A stretch of 12,684 nt of DNA, taken from positions 1-12,684 of the forward strand of contig JAHZKU010000192.1 of NCBI GenBank assembly GCA_022600255.1. The letters are read 5' to 3'. This stretch comes from Actinomycetes bacterium. GTDB lineage: Bacteria; Actinomycetota; Actinomycetes; S36-B12; GCA-2699445. The notes under the pieces were generated by a model, which had not been told where the DNA came from, did no database searches, and saw only the letters and a list, made by a program, of their open reading frames with translations. Positions 7,614 to 12,684 of this stretch are shown here, piece after piece (the first letter of the stretch is position 1; every line of letters begins with the position of its first letter). Made by a program: the position numbers and the translations under genes.

Positions 7614-8405
7614 ATGAACTCCGAGAAGTTTGTCCAAGAGCTGGCCTCGGCGCGACCGGGCCTGCGCAGATACGCGCTCACGCTGACCAGCGACGAGACT
7701 CTGGCCGAGGACCTCGTCTCGGAAACCGTGGTGCGTGCGCTCGAAAAGCAGCAGTCGTTCCGAGGTGACGCGGCCTTAGCAACGTGGCTACATCGGATTC
7801 TGCACAACTTGGCCGTGGACCGCTTCCGCACCGGACGCGAAGTTCCGTCCGAGGACATCCTGTCGCGTGCCGAGGCTGACTGGCGTTCGGACGCTTATAC
7901 CGTGGATGTGGAGGCGGTGACGGTGAAGGCCGAATCCGTCTCCGAAGTGCGCGACGCGCTTGTTCATTTGCCGTTCAAATACCGCAGCGCAATAATCTTG
8001 CACGATGGTCATGGTCTGACCAACCAAGAAGTCGCCCAGGTGCAGGGGATTGGGTTGTCGGCCGCAAAGCAGCGCGTGCGGCGGGGACGGATGATGCTGG
8101 TCAGTCTCCTAGCGCACGGGGCAGAACGTCAAGTCGCTGTGCCTCGGTATCCGCTAGGTTGCTGGGCGGCCCGAAGCCAGGTCAGCGAGTACCTCGACGA
8201 CGACCTCGTTCCCAGCCAACGGGCCGTCTTAGAGGCGCACCTATCCCAATGCCCGAGTTGCCCGAGCCTATACGCGGCCTTGGTCACGGCCCAAAGCGCA
8301 ATGAAGCGAGCAGGCCGGGACCCGGACTCTGTGATTGAACCCAGTATTGCCGAACGCCTGCATACAGAGCGGCAAGCGCGGTCTCGACGGACTCGAGACG
8401 CGTGA
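7614..8405 (+). CDS. ECF RNA polymerase sigma factor with fused C-terminal zinc-finger (anti-sigma-like) domain
   Basis: A 263-residue extracytoplasmic-function sigma factor. Region 2 spans about residues 10-75 (TLAEDLVSETVVRAL…ATWLHRILHNLAVDRFR) and region 4 about 112-165, with a helix-turn-helix (LTNQEVAQVQGIGLSAAKQRVRRGR). The linker between them (76-110) is acidic. Ordinary ECF factors end near here, but this protein continues with a zf-HC2-like module (about 183-230): Cys183, SEYLDDDL (191-198), LEAHL and HLSQCPSC, that is His209-x3-Cys213-x2-Cys216, the zinc anti-sigma (ZAS) signature. A polar tail ends the protein. The zinc module could sense redox state or partner RNA polymerase in cis. 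No separate anti-sigma gene is nearby. The only in-frame ATG after the upstream stop (7548) is 7614. The ribosome site is weak (GGTGA, 7593-7597), so coupling to the upstream gene is possible. Confidence 0.92.
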   Translation: MNSEKFVQELASARPGLRRYALTLTSDETLAEDLVSETVVRALEKQQSFRGDAALATWLHRILHNLAVDRFRTGREVPSEDILSRAEADWRSDAYTVDVEAVTVKAESVSEVRDALVHLPFKYRSAIILHDGHGLTNQEVAQVQGIGLSAAKQRVRRGRMMLVSLLAHGAERQVAVPRYPLGCWAARSQVSEYLDDDLVPSQRAVLEAHLSQCPSCPSLYAALVTAQSAMKRAGRDPDSVIEPSIAERLHTERQARSRRTRDA

Positions 8406-8408
8406 GGC

Positions 8409-8423
8409 ACGGCGGCTCGCCGT
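8409..8423 (+). terminator. Hairpin after the sigma factor gene
   Basis: ACGGCG-GCT-CGCCGT is a tight 6-bp, 3-base-loop hairpin three bases after the sigma factor stop. It has no T tract. It probably ends the 7305-8405 transcript. Confidence 0.5.
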
Positions 8424-8501
8424 CCCTAGCGAACGCCCGCCGGGACTCCGATGCAGTCGTGCAACGCGACCGCGCGCAATGCGACATTAGCGCAATCAGG
8501 T

Positions 8502-8520
8502 GCCGGCGGGGGCGGCCGGC
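8502..8520 (-). terminator. Possible hairpin terminator after the chitinase gene
   Basis: GCCGGC (8502-8507) and GCCGGC (8515-8520) can pair around a G-rich 7-base loop. The hairpin lies eight bases past the minus-strand chitinase stop, in the convergent gap. Each arm is itself a palindrome, so the structure is ambiguous. Confidence 0.35.
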
Positions 8521-8528
8521 GAATGCGC

Positions 8529-10343
8529 CTAACCCAGATGTGCATCAATCTCCGACATGAGTTCCCCATCCGTCGTGTCACCGTCCAGCGACCAGACCAT
8601 GGCCCCACCGAGGCCACGTTCATTGATGAACCGCATCTTTTCTCGGATCACTTCGGGATCATCGAATGACCAGAACACATTGCCGTCGTAGCTCCACATC
8701 TGCTTGGTGACTGGGTCTCGGAATGTGGTGCCAGGTCGGTTCACGAGCACCTTGTAGTCCTCAAACCCAGCCTCATACGTGCCAGGCGCGGCGCCAGTGG
8801 CCGATTGGTAGAGCCCGTTACCCGAACCGGGTGCAACACCGCTCCAACCGCGGCCGTAGAACGGAACCCCAACGACGATCTTGTCTGCGGGCGCCCCACC
8901 GTCCAGCCAGGCAGCCACAGCGGACTCAACGCTGGCGGTCTTCACCTCGCCCACACCTGGGCCATTCGGATCGACGTGCAAGTTCGAGTGGAAGTTTGTC
9001 GGCCCAGACGCATCCCAGGCCCCCCGGAAGTCATAAGACATGATGTTCAAGAAATCCAAGGCTTCCGCCACCTCAGGAATCTCGTACTTGGCCGTCTTGC
9101 TCTGCCCGGCTGGCATCGCAGCTGTTAACTCATACGGATCGCCAGTCGCGGCCGTCAGCGCATCGAGCTGCTTGCGGAACTCCTGCAACAGCAGCGTGTA
9201 GTTTTCGGTGTCCTCGGGTCGCACGGCGTTGCCGGACAGCCCTTCGCTGCCGGGGTACTCCCAATCCAGGTCAATCCCGTCGAAAACGCCGGCAGCGGCT
9301 CCCTCGCCTCCGGCGCCATCGATGACCGGCAGGTTGCCTTTCAGATACAAGTCCACGCAGGAAGAAACAAACTTCTCCCGGCTCTCTTGTGTTAGGGCCA
9401 CATCGGAAAACCGCTTTGACCAGGTCCAACCACCCAGGCTGATCAGCGCCTTCAGATGCGGGTTTTGCGCCTTGAGTTCCTTGAGTTGGTTGAAGTTCCC
9501 GCGCAGGTTTTGGCTCCAGGAGTCAGCAATGCCATCGACAGATTGGCCGGCCGTGAACGAGCGCCCGAAGTCAGCCCAAGCATCCCCGGCCCCACTCTGG
9601 TTCACGATGTAGCACTCCCCCTGGGGGCTGATGTTGCCGAAGGCGTAGTTCAGGTGGGTTAGTTTGCTGGCCGAACCTGAGGCCGCAATGTCTTTTACGA
9701 AGTAGTTGCGTGCGTAGATGCCCCATTGGGTGAAATATCCGATGCGACGGCCCTCGCCGGCGGTTGGCGGCGTCGGGTCGGGCGTCACCGTTGGGGTTTC
9801 GCTGGGCGAGGCAGATGTGCTGGGTGTGATCGTCGGGCTCGGCGTGACCGTTGGTGGACTTGGGTCGGCGGTCATCGTGGGGGTTTCACTGGGCGACGGC
9901 GTGGGCTCTACCGGCGGGACCGAATCCTCCCCTTCACAGGTATGACCGTTGATGCTGCACGTGACCAACCCGGGGAAAGCAGACCCGGAGCTGTTCGCGC
10001 CGTTGAATCCGACCTCAATCTTCTGGCCGGGGGCGATCGTGGAATTCCAAGCGGCTGGCGTGACAGTCTGCACTTGCCCGTCGCTGGCTAACATGCCGTT
10101 CCAGAGACCCGAAACGCTCACACCGGCGGGCAGGGTGAAGCTCAGTTCCCAAGGAGTCACCGCCTTGTTACTGGTGTTCTTGATTTCGACGTTGGCGCCA
10201 AAACCACTTCCCCAGTCACTGGTGACCTCAAAGCGTGCTTGCAGTGGCCCGGAAGTTGGCGGCACGGTTGGGGTTGGCGTCGGGGTGTCAGAAACCGTTG
10301 GTGTTGGCGTGGCGGTCGCGCTCGGCGTAGGGCTCGGCGTCAC
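8529..10343 (-). CDS. GH18 chitinase module with N-terminal CBM2 (3' half of a frameshifted LPMO-chitinase fusion)
   Basis: This frame encodes 604 residues if read from GTG at 10343. It begins inside a Pro/Thr linker (1-30) and continues with a CBM2 carbohydrate-binding domain (33-137, SDWGSGFGANVEIKN… to SINGHTC), a long duplicated Ser/Thr/Pro linker (138-197) and a family 18 glycoside hydrolase (199-604). GH18 hallmarks are SLGGW (302-306), the catalytic DGIDLDWEYP with Asp355, Asp358, Asp360 and acid Glu362, MSYDFRG (435-441) with the substrate-positioning Tyr437, and a chitinase insertion domain before the final W (AMVWSLDGD). It hydrolyses chitin by substrate-assisted catalysis. There is no signal peptide, no ribosome binding site before the GTG and no other upstream start in this frame, so it is unlikely to be an independent gene. 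Deleting one C near 10365-10378 fuses it to the LPMO frame. Confidence 0.9.
   Translation of the reverse strand: MTPSPTPSATATPTPTVSDTPTPTPTVPPTSGPLQARFEVTSDWGSGFGANVEIKNTSNKAVTPWELSFTLPAGVSVSGLWNGMLASDGQVQTVTPAAWNSTIAPGQKIEVGFNGANSSGSAFPGLVTCSINGHTCEGEDSVPPVEPTPSPSETPTMTADPSPPTVTPSPTITPSTSASPSETPTVTPDPTPPTAGEGRRIGYFTQWGIYARNYFVKDIAASGSASKLTHLNYAFGNISPQGECYIVNQSGAGDAWADFGRSFTAGQSVDGIADSWSQNLRGNFNQLKELKAQNPHLKALISLGGWTWSKRFSDVALTQESREKFVSSCVDLYLKGNLPVIDGAGGEGAAAGVFDGIDLDWEYPGSEGLSGNAVRPEDTENYTLLLQEFRKQLDALTAATGDPYELTAAMPAGQSKTAKYEIPEVAEALDFLNIMSYDFRGAWDASGPTNFHSNLHVDPNGPGVGEVKTASVESAVAAWLDGGAPADKIVVGVPFYGRGWSGVAPGSGNGLYQSATGAAPGTYEAGFEDYKVLVNRPGTTFRDPVTKQMWSYDGNVFWSFDDPEVIREKMRFINERGLGGAMVWSLDGDTTDGELMSEIDAHLG
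9769..9902 (-). repeat. Imperfect duplication within the chitinase linker coding sequence
   Basis: In the linker between CBM2 and GH18 the motif SPSETPTxTxDPxPPT occurs twice (protein residues about 150-164 and 179-193). The corresponding DNA segments near 9769-9812 and 9858-9902 match imperfectly. This indicates growth of the linker by internal duplication. Confidence 0.6.
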
Positions 10344-11427
10344 TGTGGGGGTTTGAGTTGGGGTGGGGGGCTGGGGGGTTGTGACTCCCGTGATCCATAC
10401 AGAACCCGAAACTGGTCGGAGACCCCTTCTTCACCGTTGCATTCCAACTGTGACCCGTCGCTCGGTAGCGGTGGTCGGCACCCATCGTGATATCGGCGCT
10501 CCACGCACTGGTCATCTCTCCGTGCAGGTCGAAGGAGACCTCCCACGAGACCGGCGCCGTACTCGTGGTGGTGACCTTACCCTCGGCGCAATACCCCGAA
10601 CCCCAATCGGCGGTCGTGACCAGCTTTAGATCGGCATTGTCAGTGTCAGGGTTCGGCGGCGTGTGTGTTGGGTGCGGCGTGGCTGTTGGGCTAGTTGGTG
10701 TTGGTTCGATCGGTGTCGGTGTGGGGCTGCTGGTCACCGTTGCCGAGGGGCTAACCGACGGCGTTGGTGTCGGTGTTGTGGCACCGCCCAGCAGCACATC
10801 TGAGCAACTGTAGAAAGCCTCTGGTGAATCGGAGCGCTGCCACACTGTATACAGGATGTGGTGTCCGGTGCGGTCCGGCAGTTCGGTGCGTAACTCGGCC
10901 TCGAACTCACCGGGACGGTCTCCCGAGTCATAGACCAGCTCTAGGTCGTCCCAGGCCAGCGGCTGGTTGGGGTCATAGCTCGCGTTGGTCAGATACAGCT
11001 TGTAGTAGCGCGTCGCATGCGGGGCGGTTGACTCCCAGGTGAACGTGTACTTTCCATCCGCGTCCGCCGTCAGCGGCGTTGCGCGCCATTGCGAGTTGGC
11101 TGTATCAAACGCGGCGTACTTGTCCCGGTTGGCGCTACAGAGCCGACCGTCTGGGATCAACTCTTGATGTCGGCTGGCAGCATCGCCGATGTTGACTTCC
11201 ATCCAGTCGTACAGGGCCTGCGGGTCGGCATCCCAAGCCTGCTGACACATGGGGTCTTCAGGGGCGATGAACCGGCAGGTGTATGTGCGCGAGGGCGGGT
11301 CCGACAGGCTGCCGTGCGCCTTCGCCTCAGGGCTGGCCAATGGCAGAGCGATGAGCAGCCCACCCACCAGAATCGCACTCAACGCAAAGGCCCACATCCG
11401 CTTGCAGCGGCCCAAAGCCAGATCCAT
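10288..11427 (-). CDS. Secreted AA10 lytic polysaccharide monooxygenase with CBM2 (5' half of a frameshifted LPMO-chitinase fusion)
   Basis: A 379-residue reading frame encoding a copper LPMO that oxidatively cleaves chitin (or cellulose) chains. A signal peptide (1-37, hydrophobic core about 12-31) ends in AKA before His38, the mature N-terminal residue of the copper histidine brace. The AA10 domain (38-212) shows HGSLSDPPSRTYTC, a second brace residue His137 in STAPHATRYY, and Phe205 in EAFYSCSDV as the likely axial residue. A PT linker (216-262) leads to a CBM2 (264-345) with Cys280 and Cys343 likely paired. The last residues (about 351-379) are out-of-frame linker: the same DNA reads as Pro/Thr repeats in the chitinase frame. 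The true protein probably continues into GH18. GGGAG (11434-11438 on the minus strand) supports the ATG at 11427, and an inverted repeat at 11440-11459 may regulate it. Confidence 0.92.
   Translation of the reverse strand: MDLALGRCKRMWAFALSAILVGGLLIALPLASPEAKAHGSLSDPPSRTYTCRFIAPEDPMCQQAWDADPQALYDWMEVNIGDAASRHQELIPDGRLCSANRDKYAAFDTANSQWRATPLTADADGKYTFTWESTAPHATRYYKLYLTNASYDPNQPLAWDDLELVYDSGDRPGEFEAELRTELPDRTGHHILYTVWQRSDSPEAFYSCSDVLLGGATTPTPTPSVSPSATVTSSPTPTPIEPTPTSPTATPHPTHTPPNPDTDNADLKLVTTADWGSGYCAEGKVTTTSTAPVSWEVSFDLHGEMTSAWSADITMGADHRYRATGHSWNATVKKGSPTSFGFCMDHGSHNPPAPHPNSNPHSDAEPYAERDRHANTNGF
10340..10395 (-). other. Frameshift locus joining LPMO and chitinase frames (two C6 tracts)
   Basis: On the minus strand two C6 tracts lie four bases from each other's neighbourhood (plus-strand G runs 10365-10370 and 10373-10378), next to C4 and C5 tracts. 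Before them the LPMO frame has coding sense; after them only the frame shifted by +1 does, giving TPTQTPTVTPSPTPS. Removing a single C gives an open frame of 966 codons including the stop from 11427 to 8529. The chitinase frame has a stop at 10431-10433, so the shift must lie between there and the LPMO stop at 10288, most likely at the C tracts. It could be a real indel, an assembly error, slippage-based variation, or +1 recoding at CCC-C. Confidence 0.8.
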
Positions 11428-11439
11428 CAGTCACTCCCA

Positions 11440-11459
11440 ATAACGCGTACGCACGTTAT
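11440..11459 (-). promoter_or_regulatory. Inverted repeat over the LPMO promoter (candidate operator)
   Basis: ATAACG-N8-CGTTAT, with the palindrome GCGTACGC inside it, lies directly upstream of the ribosome binding site. It overlaps a -10-like TAACGT (minus strand, 11453-11458). A repressor of the LacI or GntR/TetR kind is plausible for a chitin-inducible gene. The sequence is not the DasR site known from Streptomyces. Confidence 0.45.
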
Positions 11460-11787
11460 GGGTAGCACGCTTGTCCAAGTGAAACGGTGGGCTTGTGCAG
11501 AGTTCACCCAACTGTGGGAATCGACGATTACCCTGCGCCGAAATGCGTCGTAATCGACCCGCCAAGGCCGTTCAGACCGGAGCCCACAATGCCGATATGA
11601 CCGGTATTACCCCGATTCGCCCGATTCTTCGACTATCGGATCCACAACAGCGGCTCGCAAGTGGCTTCGGGTGCCTTCGGCTAACTCCCTGACAGGCTTG
11701 GTCTACCTCTCGGCGAATGCGACTCGCAAGCGCACACTGGCTCGGCAGGCGACCCGACTCGGTTAGGTAGATCACCGACGCAGACTC
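11460..11787. other. Divergent intergenic region between LPMO-chitinase and typA
   Basis: No gene, tRNA or mobile element is recognisable between the chitinolytic gene and typA. The region contains the inverted repeat at 11525-11556, a local direct repeat CCCGATTC (around 11609-11626) and two copies of CTCGCAAG (near 11655 and 11722). Short open frames here lack ribosome sites and familiar protein features. Confidence 0.5.
11525..11556. promoter_or_regulatory. Distal inverted repeat upstream of the LPMO-chitinase gene
   Basis: Perfect 7-bp arms CGATTAC (11525-11531) and GTAATCG (11550-11556) are separated by 18 bases, about 100-130 bases upstream of the LPMO start. The distance suits an activator or a second operator. 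No regulator family is recognised. Confidence 0.35.
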
Positions 11788-11799
11788 TAAACTCAGTCA
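11788..11799 (+). promoter_or_regulatory. Leaderless -10 box for typA
   Basis: TAAACT (11788-11793) followed by CAGTCA places the expected transcription start on the G of the GTG codon at 11800. The in-frame TAA at 11788-11790 excludes an upstream start, and no Shine-Dalgarno sequence is present. Both points support leaderless initiation. Confidence 0.5.
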
Positions 11800-12684
11800 G
11801 TGCCTCAAGAACTACGCAGCGATCTGCGTAACATCGCGATCATCGCCCACGTCGACCACGGAAAGACCACCTTGGTGGATGCCATGCTGTGGCAGTCGGG
11901 GGCTTTTCGGGAGAACGCCGATGTGAATGAACGGGTCATGGATTCCATGGACCTAGAGCGGGAAAAGGGCATCACCATTCTGGCCAAACAGGCCGCAGTC
12001 ACCTACCCCAGCGAATCCGCCGGAGACGTGACCATCAATATCATCGACACCCCAGGCCACGCTGACTTCGGTGGCGAGGTCGAACGCGGCCTAGAAATGG
12101 TGGACGGTGTGCTCCTCCTAGTCGATGCGTCCGAAGGTCCGTTGCCGCAGACACGATTCGTTCTGGGAAAGGCGCTGGCCAAGAACCTGCCAGTTGTCCT
12201 TGTCGTGAACAAGGTTGATCGGCCCGACGCGCGCATCAAAGAGGTTGTGGACGAGGTCTACGAACTGTTCTTCGACCTCGATGCAGACGAGGATCAGATC
12301 GATTTCCCGATCGTGTATTCGTGCGCCAAAACGGGCAGAGCTTCGACGGAACAGCCGGCGGACGGCGACCAGCCTGACAATGACGACTTGCGAGAACTCT
12401 TCGACACGATCCTCAAGGCCGTTCCCGCCCCCGAATTCGACCCCGACCGCCCCCTTCAGGCGCAGGTCAACAACCTGGACGCCTCACCGTATCTTGGGCG
12501 GCTGGCGATCTGTCGCATCGTGTCGGGCACCCTTACCCGTGGCGAACAGGCCGCCTGGTGCCGCACGGACGGCTCTGTCCAAACGGTCAAAGTCTCTGAC
12601 CTGCTCATGACCAATGCGCTGGAGCGCGAACCAGTCGACAGTGCACGGCCTGGCGACATCGTCGCCGTCGCCGGGATTGAGGAC
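11800..12684 (+). CDS. typA: Translational GTPase TypA/BipA (5' part, runs off the window)
   Basis: The first 295 codons of the ribosome-binding GTPase TypA (BipA), a paralogue of EF-G and LepA involved in ribosome assembly and stress or cold adaptation. The reading frame is open to the last base of the window. The G domain motifs are complete: G1 AHVDHGKT (16-23), G2 with the switch-I sequence REKGITI (54-60), G3 DTPGHADF (83-90), G4 NKVD (137-140) and G5 SCAK (174-177). The start of the EF-Tu-like domain 2 follows (about 205 on: LQAQVNNLDASPYLGRLAICRI). The GTG start is the only sensible one because an in-frame TAA lies 12 bases upstream; it follows TAAACT by six bases without a ribosome binding site. 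Typical TypA proteins are about 600 residues, so roughly half is missing here. Confidence 0.97.
   Translation, partial: MPQELRSDLRNIAIIAHVDHGKTTLVDAMLWQSGAFRENADVNERVMDSMDLEREKGITILAKQAAVTYPSESAGDVTINIIDTPGHADFGGEVERGLEMVDGVLLLVDASEGPLPQTRFVLGKALAKNLPVVLVVNKVDRPDARIKEVVDEVYELFFDLDADEDQIDFPIVYSCAKTGRASTEQPADGDQPDNDDLRELFDTILKAVPAPEFDPDRPLQAQVNNLDASPYLGRLAICRIVSGTLTRGEQAAWCRTDGSVQTVKVSDLLMTNALEREPVDSARPGDIVAVAGIED

Noticed and set aside
10288..10370. The Asn/His/Asp-rich tail of the LPMO frame as its true C-terminus.
   Set aside because: The same bases encode a clean Pro/Thr linker in the chitinase frame, so the tail is out-of-frame sequence.
11089..11553. 154-codon open frame on the plus strand opposite the LPMO.
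   Set aside because: Antisense to a well-supported AA10 domain, with no ribosome site or familiar motif.
11560..11787. tRNA gene before typA.
   Set aside because: No T-loop GTTCRANNC with matching acceptor stem could be found.

Overview
The window looks like a chromosomal segment of a GC-rich actinobacterium. The signs are a DUF2510 (PGWYPDP…) membrane protein, a PGRP-type secreted amidase, Ser/Thr/Pro-rich linkers joining CBM2 modules, terminator hairpins without T tracts, and several genes that appear to be transcribed without a leader. Species cannot be fixed from the sequence. No phage, IS element, CRISPR array, rRNA or tRNA gene was recognised.

Layout. 133-1071 (+): a short-chain dehydrogenase. 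1189-2364 (+): a DUF2510 multi-pass membrane protein with an inverted repeat over its presumed promoter. 2463-3260 (-): a dienelactone-hydrolase-family protein, convergent with the previous gene. 3481-5076 (+): a secreted zinc amidase acting on peptidoglycan. 5259-6803 (+): a sugar-porter MFS transporter followed by a strong hairpin. 6804-7304: a long non-coding stretch with a (TCGGTG)n repeat. 7305-7547 and 7614-8405 (+): a small YgaP-like membrane protein and an ECF sigma factor with a fused zinc-finger domain. 8529-11427 (-): a chitin-degradation locus. 11428-11799: a divergent intergenic region with two inverted repeats. 11800 to the window end (+): the first 295 codons of the GTPase TypA/BipA.

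The most interesting locus is 8529-11427. As written it is two overlapping reading frames: a secreted AA10 lytic polysaccharide monooxygenase (LPMO) with a CBM2, and a GH18 chitinase with a second CBM2 but no signal peptide. The LPMO frame ends in an out-of-frame Pro/Thr linker, and the chitinase frame begins inside that linker, at two C6 tracts. Removing one C joins them into a single protein of 965 codons: signal peptide - AA10 - CBM2 - CBM2 - GH18. It is either one multimodular chitin-degrading enzyme interrupted by a +1 indel (natural or a sequencing error), or a gene whose chitinase half is switched by slippage or recoding.

Other points of interest are a repeated promoter layout (TANNNT, six bases, then the start codon) at three genes, which implies leaderless mRNAs, and the sigma factor that carries its own anti-sigma-like zinc motif. 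Functionally the segment combines secreted polymer hydrolysis (chitin, peptidoglycan), sugar uptake, small-molecule redox and hydrolase enzymes, and stress or translation regulators. The neighbours do not form one clear pathway.
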